Origin: Pleomorphomonas oryzae DSM 16300
GTDB lineage: Bacteria > Pseudomonadota > Alphaproteobacteria > Rhizobiales > Pleomorphomonadaceae
Direction: 5' to 3'
Assembly: GCF_000422965.1 (NCBI RefSeq)
Contig: NZ_AUHB01000003.1
Coordinates: 310,001 to 374,000 of the forward strand
Length of the DNA: 64,000 bases
Of the stretch, positions 18,822-27,187 are shown in pieces. Under the pieces are notes generated by a model that did no database searches, was not told the origin of the DNA, and saw only the letters and a list, made by a program, of their open reading frames with translations. The translations under genes and the position numbers were made by a program. Position 1 is the stretch's first letter; every line of letters starts with the position of its first letter.

Positions 18822-20066
18822 ATGACCAAGTTTGCCACCGTAACCAGCGCAGCCATCGCCGCCGGTCTGCTTCTGGTAGCGACGAGCCTGTCGGCGGCCG
18901 AGAACATCACGTTTTGGACGCTGAACTTCAGTTCCGAGGCCGCGAACAAAGCCTTCACTGCAGTGGTCTCTGACTTCGAAGCCGCCAACCCCGGCGCCGA
19001 GGTGACAGTCGTCACCCGTGGCACCGACGATCACAAGACCGCCATCCGTGTCGCCGCCGGTACCGACAAGGGGCCGGACATCTATTTCATGTGGGCTGGT
19101 CTTGGGCTTGGCGGCGAATATGTCAAAGCCGGCCTCAGCCTGCCGCTCGACAAGTATTACGCGGACTACAAATGGGATGACGAGGTGGTGCCCGCCGCCG
19201 GCTCATTCTCGCGCATGTATCCGGGCGGTCGTCATGGAGTGCCTTCGTCCCTGTCCGGCGAAGCGCTCTATTATAACAAGAGCCTGTTCGCGAAGGCCGG
19301 CATCACCTCGACCCCTGCCAACTACGACGAGCTGGTGGCCGATGCGGAGAAGCTGAAGGCAGCCGGCATCCCGGCGATCGCTTTCGGCGGCACCGTCAAC
19401 TGGCACGTCATGCGCCTGATGGACGTCATTCTGGAAGCCAAGTGTGGCGCCGAAAAGCATGACGCGCTGACGGCGATGACCGTGAAGTGGACCGATGAGG
19501 CTTGCGTCGTGCAGTCCTTTGGCGAACTTCAGAAGTGGGGCAAGAACTATATCCTGTCGCCGTTCATGGGCATCGACGATTCACAGGCATTCAACCTGTT
19601 CCTGGCCAATCGCGCGGCCATGATGCTGGAGGGCGACTGGCTGGTGCAGCAGCTCGCCGAAGCCGGCAAGATCGACGATATCGACCTGTTCCCGTTCCCG
19701 ACACGCACCAATCGTCTCTATGGCTTTGCCAACTACTACTACGTGAGTTCGAAGAGCAAGAACCCCGATCTCGCGGCGAAATTCCTGGACTATCTTCTCT
19801 CCACGCCCGTTCAGCAGAAATTGCTCGGGGTCTCCGGCACGACATCCATCAACAAGAACGTCACTTACGGAGAATTGCGCCCGATGACAAAGAAGTGGCT
19901 CGACCTCTTCAATACCCACGACAAGGTCTTTCTGAACGGCGACCAGGCCTTCCCGCTCGACATCACCACCGAATATTTCCGGGTGATCAATGAGGTGGTG
20001 AGCGGCAACATGGCGCCTGCGGATGCGGCCGCCGCCATGCAGACCTTCATCACCAACAAGGGCTGA
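18822..20066 (+). CDS. Sugar ABC transporter substrate-binding protein, copy 2
   Basis: Tandem paralogue of the preceding gene, also 414 residues with a signal peptide to about residue 25 and ribosome site GGGGAGGAAAACC. Differences concentrate in places likely to touch the ligand or surface: PFTFKGEAL in copy 1 is PSSLSGEAL here, and the 130-residue region around the lysine-rich segment also differs. Both retain all structural blocks, so neither looks decayed. Two receptors may serve one permease pair with different specificity. Confidence 0.93.
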   Translation: MTKFATVTSAAIAAGLLLVATSLSAAENITFWTLNFSSEAANKAFTAVVSDFEAANPGAEVTVVTRGTDDHKTAIRVAAGTDKGPDIYFMWAGLGLGGEYVKAGLSLPLDKYYADYKWDDEVVPAAGSFSRMYPGGRHGVPSSLSGEALYYNKSLFAKAGITSTPANYDELVADAEKLKAAGIPAIAFGGTVNWHVMRLMDVILEAKCGAEKHDALTAMTVKWTDEACVVQSFGELQKWGKNYILSPFMGIDDSQAFNLFLANRAAMMLEGDWLVQQLAEAGKIDDIDLFPFPTRTNRLYGFANYYYVSSKSKNPDLAAKFLDYLLSTPVQQKLLGVSGTTSINKNVTYGELRPMTKKWLDLFNTHDKVFLNGDQAFPLDITTEYFRVINEVVSGNMAPADAAAAMQTFITNKG

Positions 20067-20087
20067 TCTCCAGTCCCGAAATCCGAA

Positions 20088-20115
20088 GTGGCCGACCTAT
20101 CGAAAGGCCGGCCAC
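20088..20115 (+). promoter_or_regulatory. Stem-loop after binding-protein gene copy 2
   Basis: GTGGCCG at 20088-20094 pairs with CGGCCAC at 20109-20115, followed by ATTTTCC. It separates the receptor gene from the permease genes; position and form match the loop after copy 1. Confidence 0.6.
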
Positions 20116-20150
20116 ATTTTCCGTCGCCGCCAAAGGCAAGGAGGCGTTCC

Positions 20151-21050
20151 ATGGCCGAACGCGCCATTCTGTCCAATACCCGTGTCCAGGCCGCATTGCT
20201 GCTGGGACCAGCTCTTGTCGTCTACGTCGTCTTCGCGGTCTTTCCGATGCTCGACGTGATCTGGCTGAGCTTCTTCAAGTGGAACGGTCTCGACCCCGTC
20301 AAGGCCTACGTCGGCACCGCCAATTATGTCGACGTATTCACCAAGGACCCGGTATTTTGGGTGGCCTTCCGGAACACGGTGATCTGGACGGCGCTGTCCG
20401 TTGCCATCCCGCCGATGATCGGCCTGGCACTGGCGCTCGGCCTCAATCAACCGATTTTCGGCCGCAATAGCCTGCGCGCGATCTATTACCTGCCGGTGAT
20501 CATCGCTTCCATCGCCGTCGCCACCATGTGGCGTTGGATGTATGACCCCTTCTTCGGCCTGTTCGGTCAGATCCTGACCTCGCTTGGCTTGCAGGCTTGG
20601 GTGCCGGACTGGCTCGGTAACCGCGACATCGCCCTTTATTCAGCCTTTGGCGCCTATGTCTGGCAATCGGTCGGCTTTTCGATGGTGCTGTTCCTTGCCG
20701 GCTTGCAGGGCGTCAACAAGTCGCTCGTCGAAGCGGCGCGGATTGATGGCGCAGGCCGCTGGGCGGTGTTCCGTTACGTCACGCTGCCGGCCCTGCGGAC
20801 CACTCTGACCATCGTTCTCGTATTGGCGATCATTTCCTCGTTGAAGGCCTTCGACATCGTCTACGGCCTCACCGGAGGCGGCCCCGCCCAGTCCACGCAG
20901 ATGCTGGCGCTCTGGGCTTTCACCCAATCGATGCAGATCTTCGATTTCGGACGCGGTAGCGCCATCTCCGTCGTGCTGCTCGCCGTGACGCTTGCCGTCG
21001 TCATCCCCTACATGCGCTGGAGCCAGAAGCGCGAGGAGACAGCGGAATGA
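20151..21050 (+). CDS. Sugar ABC transporter permease (MalF/UgpA type)
   Basis: A 299-residue inner-membrane permease of a CUT1 importer. Six membrane segments are visible, beginning at about residue 14 (ALLLGPALVVYVVFAVFPML), and the coupling loop KSLVEAARIDGAGRWAVFRYVTLP is near residue 195-218. ATG 20151 follows AAGGAGG. Its stop overlaps the next permease by four bases. Confidence 0.95.
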   Translation: MAERAILSNTRVQAALLLGPALVVYVVFAVFPMLDVIWLSFFKWNGLDPVKAYVGTANYVDVFTKDPVFWVAFRNTVIWTALSVAIPPMIGLALALGLNQPIFGRNSLRAIYYLPVIIASIAVATMWRWMYDPFFGLFGQILTSLGLQAWVPDWLGNRDIALYSAFGAYVWQSVGFSMVLFLAGLQGVNKSLVEAARIDGAGRWAVFRYVTLPALRTTLTIVLVLAIISSLKAFDIVYGLTGGGPAQSTQMLALWAFTQSMQIFDFGRGSAISVVLLAVTLAVVIPYMRWSQKREETAE

Positions 21051-21916
21051 CCGCTTCCGTCGAAACCGCCGCCGCGCAGGCCGGCAAACCGCCACGCGAC
21101 TGGGTGCTGATCAGCCTATGGATCTCGCTGGTCGTCGTTGCTGCTGTCTGGATCGCGCCCTTCGTCTTCATCGTCTTCACATCGCTGAAGTCGACGGCGC
21201 AGGTGATGACATCGAGCGCCTTCGCGCCGCCGACCGATCCGCAATTCTCCAACTTCACCGCTGCCTGGGCGCGCGGCCGCTTCAGCACCACCGTCGTCAA
21301 CTCGGTGATCATCACCGCCGTCAAGGTGCCGCTGGGTCTCTTCCTGTCGGCCATGGCCGCCTATGCGCTGGCCAAGATACCGATGCGTTTTGGCAAGCTG
21401 ATCCTGGTGCTGATCCTGTTCGGAACCATGATCCCGTTCCAGGTGATGCTGGCACCGATCTTCACGCTGGTGAACGGCTTCGGTCTGATCGACACCTATC
21501 CAGGGGTCATTCTGCCCTACCTCGCCTTTGGCATCCCCTATCAGGTGTTCATCCTGTACGGCTTCTTCCGGAACATTCCGCACGAACTCAGCGAGGCGGC
21601 GCGCATCGATGGCGCCTCGCATTTCACCACCTTCCGGCGCGTGTTCCTACCGGTATCTTTGCCGGTGCTGGCGGCACTGTTCATTCTCGACTTCGTCGCC
21701 ACCTGGAACGAGTTCGCCATGGCGCTGGTCCTGTTGCAGGACCGGGAAATGTGGACGCTGCCGCTCGGCCTGTCCGCCTTTCAGGGGCAGTTCTCACGCG
21801 ATTACGGCCAGCTGAACGCCGCGATCGTCATGACCGTGCTGCCCGCCATCATCGTCTACCTGATCTTCCAGCGCTACTTCGTGTCCGGCCTGACGTCCGG
21901 CGCCGTCAAGGGCTGA
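21047..21916 (+). CDS. Sugar ABC transporter permease (MalG/UgpE type)
   Basis: Second permease of the importer, 289 residues, with the first membrane segment at about 24-46 and the coupling loop ELSEAARIDGASHFTTFRRV followed by FLPVSLPVL. The start overlaps the previous gene (ATGA). The C-terminus FQRYFVSGLTSGAVKG is the usual end of this family. Confidence 0.95.
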   Translation: MTASVETAAAQAGKPPRDWVLISLWISLVVVAAVWIAPFVFIVFTSLKSTAQVMTSSAFAPPTDPQFSNFTAAWARGRFSTTVVNSVIITAVKVPLGLFLSAMAAYALAKIPMRFGKLILVLILFGTMIPFQVMLAPIFTLVNGFGLIDTYPGVILPYLAFGIPYQVFILYGFFRNIPHELSEAARIDGASHFTTFRRVFLPVSLPVLAALFILDFVATWNEFAMALVLLQDREMWTLPLGLSAFQGQFSRDYGQLNAAIVMTVLPAIIVYLIFQRYFVSGLTSGAVKG

Positions 21917-21940
21917 AGCCTCAACCAGGATAATCACACT

Positions 21941-23455
21941 ATGTCCAAGCAGAGCGTATCCAAGTGGGATCTCTTTGAGGCCAGCTTTACCGGCCCAGAA
22001 ACCGGCAACCCTTATTTCGACGTCAGCTTCGAGGCGTTCTTCAAGCAAAACAGTCGCGTCGTCCGCGTGCCCGGTTTCTATGATGGCGCCGGTGTCTACA
22101 AGGTCCGCTTCATGCCCGACAATGAGGGTGAGTGGACTTACACGACGATTTCCAACGACGGCGGTCTCGATGGACAGACCGGGGCCTTCAGCGTCAAGGC
22201 GCCAGCTGCGGGAAGTCACGGCCCGGTCCACGTCGCCAATCAGTTCCACTTCGCCTACGCCGACGGCACGCCCTATCTGCCCTTTGGCACCACAAGCTAT
22301 GCCTGGACGCACCAGCCGCTGGAATTGCAGGCTGAAACGCTGAAGACGCTGTCGGGCGCTCGCTTCAACAAGATCCGCATGGCCGTGTTCCCGAAGGACT
22401 ATCCCTTCAACGTCAACGAGCCGCTGTTCGACATTTTCGAGCGGGATGAAGAGGGCGAACTTGATTTCGACCGACCGAACCCCGCCGCTTTCCGGCATCT
22501 TGAGACCCAGGTGGCCGCCCTCCGCGATCTGGGCATCGAAGCGGATATCATCATCTTCCACCCCTACGACCGCTGGGGTTACTGCGACATGTCGGCGGCG
22601 CAGGACTATCGCTTCGTCGCCTATCTGGCAGCGCGTCTCGCCGCCTACCGGAATGTCTGGTGGTCGCTGGCCAACGAATATGACTTCCTGCTCAATTCCA
22701 AGCCGATGGCGCAGTGGGACCGCTATTTCCAGATCATCGAGGAAAACGATCCCTACCGGCATCTCAAGTCGATCCACAACGGCGACGTCAAAGCTAACTA
22801 CGATCATCGCAAGCCCTGGGTCAGCCACGTCTGCATCCAGAACTGGGACGTCAAACGCACTCAGGAATGGCGCGATGCCTATGGCAAGCCTGTAGTCAAC
22901 GACGAGCCGGAATACGAGGGCAACATCATGCTCTCGTGGGGCAACATCTCGGCCGAGGAACTCGTGCATCGCTACTGGATCACGCTGCTGCGTGGCGGCT
23001 ATGCCGGCCACGGCGAGACCTTCATGCACCCGCAGGACATCCTATGGTGGGCCAAGGGCGGCGTGCTGCGTGGCGAGGCGTGGAAGCGGATCGGCTTTCT
23101 GCGCGACCTCCTGGAACAGGACGTCAAGAAAGGCCTCACGCCGTTGGCGCCGTCCGACAACTGGCCTTGGAGCCGCGTTTCCGGCGCCGGCGATGGCGAC
23201 GTGGTCTACATCTATCTCGGCGAACATCAACCGGTGATCTGGGCGCCTGGTCTGCCGACCGAACCGGGTGACTACGACGTAGACGTCATCGACACGTGGA
23301 ACATGACGGTCAGCCCGGCCAAGCTCGTCGACGCGCCCGCCAACCATCCGACCCGTCATGGCGCGCAGACGCGGTCGCGACGTCCGGATGCCGTGTTCGC
23401 GGTCGAACTACCTGGCAAACCGCATCTCGCCATTCGCGTTCGTCGGCGCCGTTGA
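21941..23455 (+). CDS. DUF5060/DUF5605-type putative glycoside hydrolase
   Basis: A 504-residue cytoplasmic protein (no signal peptide). Residues 1-90 form an immunoglobulin-like DUF5060 domain (FEASFTGPETGNPYFDVSF); a TIM-barrel follows with FGTTSYAWTHQP, the ANEYDF motif near 245 holding a candidate acid/base glutamate, and VNDEPEYEG near 325 as candidate nucleophile region; residues after about 420 are a beta-rich tail of DUF5605 type. Placed between the permeases and ATPase of the importer, it probably cleaves the imported oligosaccharide. The bond cleaved is not known. Confidence 0.8.
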   Translation: MSKQSVSKWDLFEASFTGPETGNPYFDVSFEAFFKQNSRVVRVPGFYDGAGVYKVRFMPDNEGEWTYTTISNDGGLDGQTGAFSVKAPAAGSHGPVHVANQFHFAYADGTPYLPFGTTSYAWTHQPLELQAETLKTLSGARFNKIRMAVFPKDYPFNVNEPLFDIFERDEEGELDFDRPNPAAFRHLETQVAALRDLGIEADIIIFHPYDRWGYCDMSAAQDYRFVAYLAARLAAYRNVWWSLANEYDFLLNSKPMAQWDRYFQIIEENDPYRHLKSIHNGDVKANYDHRKPWVSHVCIQNWDVKRTQEWRDAYGKPVVNDEPEYEGNIMLSWGNISAEELVHRYWITLLRGGYAGHGETFMHPQDILWWAKGGVLRGEAWKRIGFLRDLLEQDVKKGLTPLAPSDNWPWSRVSGAGDGDVVYIYLGEHQPVIWAPGLPTEPGDYDVDVIDTWNMTVSPAKLVDAPANHPTRHGAQTRSRRPDAVFAVELPGKPHLAIRVRRRR

Positions 23456-23467
23456 GGAGGACACAAG

Positions 23468-24556
23468 GTGGCCAGCGTTACGATCAGCAATGTTCGCAAG
23501 AACTACGGCGCCGTCCCCGTCATCCATGGCGTGGATATCGACATCCATCATGGCGAGTTCGTCGTGCTCGTCGGCCCGTCCGGCTGCGGCAAGTCGACGC
23601 TTCTGCGCATGATCGCCGGTCTGGAGAATATCTCCGACGGGACCATCGCCATTGACGACAAGGTGGTGAACCATCTGGAGCCCAAGGACAGGGACATCGC
23701 CATGGTGTTCCAGAACTACGCGCTCTACCCGCAAATGACCGTCGCCCAGAACATGAGCTTCGCACTGGAACTGGCCAAGGTCGACAAGGCGACGATCCGC
23801 CAGAAGGTCGATGCCGCCGCCGCCATTCTGGGCCTGGAACCGCTGCTGGACCGCAAGCCGGCCCAGCTTTCCGGCGGCCAGCGCCAGCGTGTCGCCATGG
23901 GTCGAGCCATCGTTCGCAACCCGAAGGTATTCCTGTTCGACGAACCGCTCAGCAACCTCGACGCCAAGTTGCGCGTTGCCATGCGCGCCGAAATCAAGAG
24001 CCTGCATCAAAGGCTCGGAACGACCATCGTCTACGTTACCCACGACCAGATCGAGGCCATGACCATGGCCGACAGGATCGTGGTGCTCAACGCCGGCCGC
24101 GTCGAACAAATCGGCACGCCGCTTGAGCTCTACGACCGACCGGTCAACCGCTTCGTTGCCGGCTTTATCGGCTCGCCGGCCATGAACTTCGTCGCCGGCA
24201 CCCTCCAGGCCGGTCAGGCGGGGTTGAAGGTCGCCTCCGGCGCGGTCATCCCCATCGGTCCCTATCCGGCGGAATTCGCGGGGCGTCAGGTGGAGTTCGG
24301 CATTCGGCCGGAACATATCCAGGTAGCCGACGGGAATGGTCTTGAGGCCCGGGTCGAGGTCGTCGAACCGACGGGGTCGGAAACGCACGTGGTCATCGAT
24401 ATGGCCGGAGAAAAACTGGTCGCCCTGATCCGCCACCGCATCTCGATTACAGCCGGCGACGCGATGTCTGTCGTCTTTGAAGAAGGACAGGGACACCTTT
24501 TCGATGCCGACAGTGGTCAACGGCTGACCCATACCTCGGCAACGGCGGCGATGTAG
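23468..24556 (+). CDS. Sugar ABC transporter ATP-binding protein (UgpC/MsmK type)
   Basis: ATPase of the importer, 362 residues. Walker [10 protein letters not shown] is at 36-44, signature [14 protein letters not shown] near 135, Walker [13 protein letters not shown], and a complete C-terminal TOBE region from about 240. GTG start after GAGGAGG, 12 bases behind the glycosidase gene. It is the last gene of the operon; a long perfect hairpin follows. Confidence 0.95.
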   Translation: MASVTISNVRKNYGAVPVIHGVDIDIHHGEFVVLVGPSGCGKSTLLRMIAGLENISDGTIAIDDKVVNHLEPKDRDIAMVFQNYALYPQMTVAQNMSFALELAKVDKATIRQKVDAAAAILGLEPLLDRKPAQLSGGQRQRVAMGRAIVRNPKVFLFDEPLSNLDAKLRVAMRAEIKSLHQRLGTTIVYVTHDQIEAMTMADRIVVLNAGRVEQIGTPLELYDRPVNRFVAGFIGSPAMNFVAGTLQAGQAGLKVASGAVIPIGPYPAEFAGRQVEFGIRPEHIQVADGNGLEARVEVVEPTGSETHVVIDMAGEKLVALIRHRISITAGDAMSVVFEEGQGHLFDADSGQRLTHTSATAAM

Positions 24557-24579
24557 AACATCGCTCCGCACATATGCAT

Positions 24580-24609
24580 GAGCGCCGGAAACCTTGGTTT
24601 CCGGCGCTC
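24580..24609. terminator. Perfect hairpin between two converging operons
   Basis: GAGCGCCGGAAACC at 24580-24593 and its exact complement at 24596-24609 leave two bases between them: a 14-base-pair stem. It lies 24 bases after the sugar operon and 38 bases before the end of the 76-residue minus-strand gene, so it can end transcription from both sides. No long T run follows on either strand. Confidence 0.75.
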
Positions 24610-24647
24610 AAAACGAAAGGCTTCAGCTCCGGGCCGAAGCAATAGCG

Positions 24648-24878
24648 TCAGTGAAGCTCGCCGATCAGCGCCTCAGCATTCGGGGCCATGATGGACGTGT
24701 CGAGACCAGCCTTTTCCATTTCGTCGATCACGGCGGCCAGCGCGAGGTCGAGGCAATAGGAGGTGAACTCGGCGTTCAGCGTCTTGGACGTCTGACGCGC
24801 ATAAATGATCAATCGCGCGAGGGCGGCGAACTCTTCCGAATCGGCCACCACGGCCTTGTCGATGGTTCTATCCAGCAT
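24648..24878 (-). CDS. 76-residue protein of the YcaO-TfuA cluster, function unknown
   Basis: I do not recognise the family. The ATG at 24878 has a good ribosome site (GGAAGGGAATTGAG). The protein appears largely helical, with ARLIIYARQTSKTLNAEF followed by SYCLDLALAAVIDEMEKAG; it has one cysteine near residue 42 and no signal or membrane segment. It is the last gene of the cluster, 101 bases after tfuA. It could be a substrate of YcaO-TfuA, a leader-binding partner, or an immunity/adaptor protein; nothing in the sequence decides between these. Confidence 0.7.
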   Translation of the reverse strand: MLDRTIDKAVVADSEEFAALARLIIYARQTSKTLNAEFTSYCLDLALAAVIDEMEKAGLDTSIMAPNAEALIGELH

Positions 24879-24979
24879 CTCAATTCCCTTCCTAGCCTAC
24901 GAAGCACAAGTAACTGAGAGGGGACATAACCAACTCGGCCGTGACAGCGGCGTTACAAACCCGATACAGGAGACTACCG

Positions 24980-25684
24980 CTAGGTAGCAAGCGCTCGAAA
25001 GTAGGACGTATGCGAGAACTCCCAGTCCGGGCGTTCCCTCGGTCGAGAGCCACTTTCCATGTCCACCACCTTTAGAAGCGCAACCGCATCGAGCATTTTC
25101 TGATCAACGTGGCATGTCCACACCATCTCGCCGATCTGCGAGCGTTCTTCGGGGGATAGCGCCGCTGCTTCAATTATCTTCCGCCAGGTTCGCTCCTTGT
25201 AGAAGATCGACGCGGCCGTTTCGACAAGTACCTGAAGTTGTTTCTCGGTTATGACGTCCGTTTCGCGCAGACGGTCGAGAGTGGCCCTCACGTTAACCAA
25301 GGGCTCGGATAATGGAGCATAGCCAAGTTCTTGCGGCGCGTGCAGAAGCGCCACTTCGGCATCGTCCTCCAGGCGGCCAGCAGCGTAGGCTTGATAAATC
25401 GCCCCAATACCGATCATGCCGAATGCGGCGCATTCCGCGGCTCGTAACGCGCCAATACTTGCAGCGCCAAACACCCGTACACCGCTCGACAGGGCGTGAA
25501 GGATCTCCTTGTGCCAGACCGCGGCCGTCGCTTCGAAGTAGCCGTCGATCAGGCCGATGACGTCTGCGCCCTGCTCTACCGCCGCGAAAACGTCCCCCTT
25601 CGCCGCAGGCGGACGCAATGTTAGGCCGGCTGGGGCTTGCGCCTCGGCTCCATAGAGCGATGGACCGACGAAGATCAGCTTCAT
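24980..25684 (-). CDS. tfuA: TfuA-like protein
   Basis: A 234-residue TfuA-domain protein. The core VFGAASIGALRAAEC (about 91-105) and the AIYQAYAAGRLEDDAEVALLH block that follows are the family signature. TfuA proteins work with YcaO enzymes in trifolitoxin synthesis, in thioamide-forming pathways and in thioamidation of methyl-coenzyme M reductase, where TfuA is thought to supply sulfur. The start overlaps the ycaO stop by four bases, so the pair is translationally coupled. The C-terminal 60 residues are less familiar. Confidence 0.92.
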   Translation of the reverse strand: MKLIFVGPSLYGAEAQAPAGLTLRPPAAKGDVFAAVEQGADVIGLIDGYFEATAAVWHKEILHALSSGVRVFGAASIGALRAAECAAFGMIGIGAIYQAYAAGRLEDDAEVALLHAPQELGYAPLSEPLVNVRATLDRLRETDVITEKQLQVLVETAASIFYKERTWRKIIEAAALSPEERSQIGEMVWTCHVDQKMLDAVALLKVVDMESGSRPRERPDWEFSHTSYFRALAT

Positions 25685-26877
25685 CGAAACACCATGAGAC
25701 GTGAGAGGGCCCTGGCGCCGAACCGTCGCTGCCGCCGGCCTTCGGGATGTTCGAGGCCGGGCACGATCATCTTCATCACCGAAAATCGATCTTCGCCGGG
25801 GTTCATTCGAACGGCGACGACCCGATCAATTCCGTGGTCTTGAAGCCTTTGGAGAACTCGCGCCAGCATCGCTTCCACGCTCTCCCCAGGTTCCGTCAAA
25901 TCTGCGGAAATCATGGCCTGGGGCTGCAGGCGCAGCTTGCGCAAAAGAGGCTCGGAGACCCGGCTCGCATAGACGTCGTTTCCCACATCGTCGCGTGTCC
26001 CGGTAATCAGCGTCAAGCGCGACTGCACGGCTTCGGTGATGGCTCTGAGCGCCGCACGGTATGCCAGTGGATGGGTGCCGCTTCCCATCGTCACGTCGAT
26101 GTAGCGAAGGGACCGAAGCGCCAAGGCATCGGCTGGTGAGAGCAACGCCGAGACGGTTGGTATGCCGAGATCGCTGGTCATGTCGAAAAGCTGCAGCCTG
26201 AAGCCGGCTCGCTCAATTCGCCCGACCAGGGAAAGAACGACAGGATCGCCCAGATCCGCGCTTGAGATGCACGTCGCCGCCTGGCGCTCAATGCGCTCGA
26301 GCGACCACAGCGTATCGGCGTCACGCTCGATCCGTTCCAGCAATCCGTGGAAAGTCGCCTCCTTGTCGGTATTGCCGGAGGCTAGCCCGTCGGACGACTG
26401 CCAGAAATGCGAGGGACGAGTGAAATCGAGGAGAACCGCCTCGTAAGGAACCCAGACGGACCTATCGCTGACGAGGTCATGCCCTTCGACCCATTCCAGC
26501 CGCGAGGTGCGATCCAACGGCCGACGGCCAATAGCAATGAGATCGTCGAGAGGATCGCAAAGCTCCCCGCCGCCGGCAATATCCTCCGCCGATGCCGTCC
26601 GAACCAAAAGGCTTGGCCGTTCGGCACAGGCGCGCTCTAGCGCCTCCATCACGGCCGACGCTTTGGCATCCATATCAGTTAGGCCCTTACCCTGGAAAAC
26701 CGCGAGGGTGCGGGCATTCGGGCGTATCGCATTCCATACCGGAATGCCGATAGCATCCAGTCCGGTCACTTTGGCAAGACGCGTGACCCCATACTTAGCG
26801 AGCGCCGGTGCGACGCGCGCCAAGGTATCTTCAGGACGGCACATGCGGTCCGAATAGGTGTGTTCGCTTGATACCAC
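25681..26877 (-). CDS. YcaO-family cyclodehydratase/thioamide synthase
   Basis: A 398-residue stand-alone YcaO enzyme. ATP-site motifs are present: GKG at 63-65, SAVMEALER at 74-82, ERIERDA at 181-187 and EAVQSR at 282-287, with the late VPGLEHPEG segment before the C-terminus. No proline-rich PxPxP tail is seen; the protein ends RLMVFR. YcaO enzymes activate a peptide backbone amide with ATP to make azolines or, with TfuA, thioamides. GTG start at 26877 gives the full N-terminus; an ATG at 26844 is the alternative and neither has a clear ribosome site. No E1-like or dehydrogenase partner is nearby. Confidence 0.93.
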   Translation of the reverse strand: MVSSEHTYSDRMCRPEDTLARVAPALAKYGVTRLAKVTGLDAIGIPVWNAIRPNARTLAVFQGKGLTDMDAKASAVMEALERACAERPSLLVRTASAEDIAGGGELCDPLDDLIAIGRRPLDRTSRLEWVEGHDLVSDRSVWVPYEAVLLDFTRPSHFWQSSDGLASGNTDKEATFHGLLERIERDADTLWSLERIERQAATCISSADLGDPVVLSLVGRIERAGFRLQLFDMTSDLGIPTVSALLSPADALALRSLRYIDVTMGSGTHPLAYRAALRAITEAVQSRLTLITGTRDDVGNDVYASRVSEPLLRKLRLQPQAMISADLTEPGESVEAMLARVLQRLQDHGIDRVVAVRMNPGEDRFSVMKMIVPGLEHPEGRRQRRFGARALSRLMVFR

Positions 26878-26901
26878 TTGTCCGGACCGAACGTGACTTT
26901 T

Positions 26902-27162
26902 TTAACTGCTGAAACGACCGGAATAGGCGCTCAGGTGGCCGTAGGAAGCCTCGCCCTTACCGGCGATCACTTCATCGCCGCTATCGAGCGCCACGGCGAG
27001 ATCGACACCGGCGACCAGCTTCGCTCCCTTGTCGCGAGCCGTCTTCGAAAAATCGAACGGCTCTTTCGTACCTTCCGGCAGCGGGGACACCGTGCCGTTC
27101 TCGAAATCGACGAGCCAATATCCAGGTTCATCGGTCATACCCAGAACTGCCATCTTAGCCAT
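26902..27162 (-). CDS. 86-residue protein upstream of ycaO, candidate modified precursor
   Basis: Not a family I recognise. ATG 27162 follows AGGAGAGAGAAA, a strong ribosome site; the GTG five codons upstream lies inside that site and is unlikely. The first 60 residues are mixed and acidic (DEPGYWLVDFENGTVSPLPEG), then the protein ends in GEASYGHLSAYSGRFSS, rich in Gly, Ser, Tyr and without cysteine. A 24-base gap links it to ycaO. Size, position and tail suit a leader-core precursor of a modified peptide, but there is no double-Gly leader site and it could equally be an accessory protein. Confidence 0.7.
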   Translation of the reverse strand: MAKMAVLGMTDEPGYWLVDFENGTVSPLPEGTKEPFDFSKTARDKGAKLVAGVDLAVALDSGDEVIAGKGEASYGHLSAYSGRFSS

Positions 27163-27187
27163 TTTCTCTCTCCTCACTCACGGCTCT

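Noticed and set aside
23408-24571. 387-codon minus-strand frame opposite the ABC ATPase
   Set aside because: The opposite strand encodes a complete ATPase with all motifs; this frame is its shadow. A very similar shadow lies opposite the ATPase at 336-1346.
24879-24979. Very short peptide frame (about ten codons) between tfuA and the 76-residue gene, considered as a precursor peptide
   Set aside because: No ribosome binding site and too short for a leader plus core.
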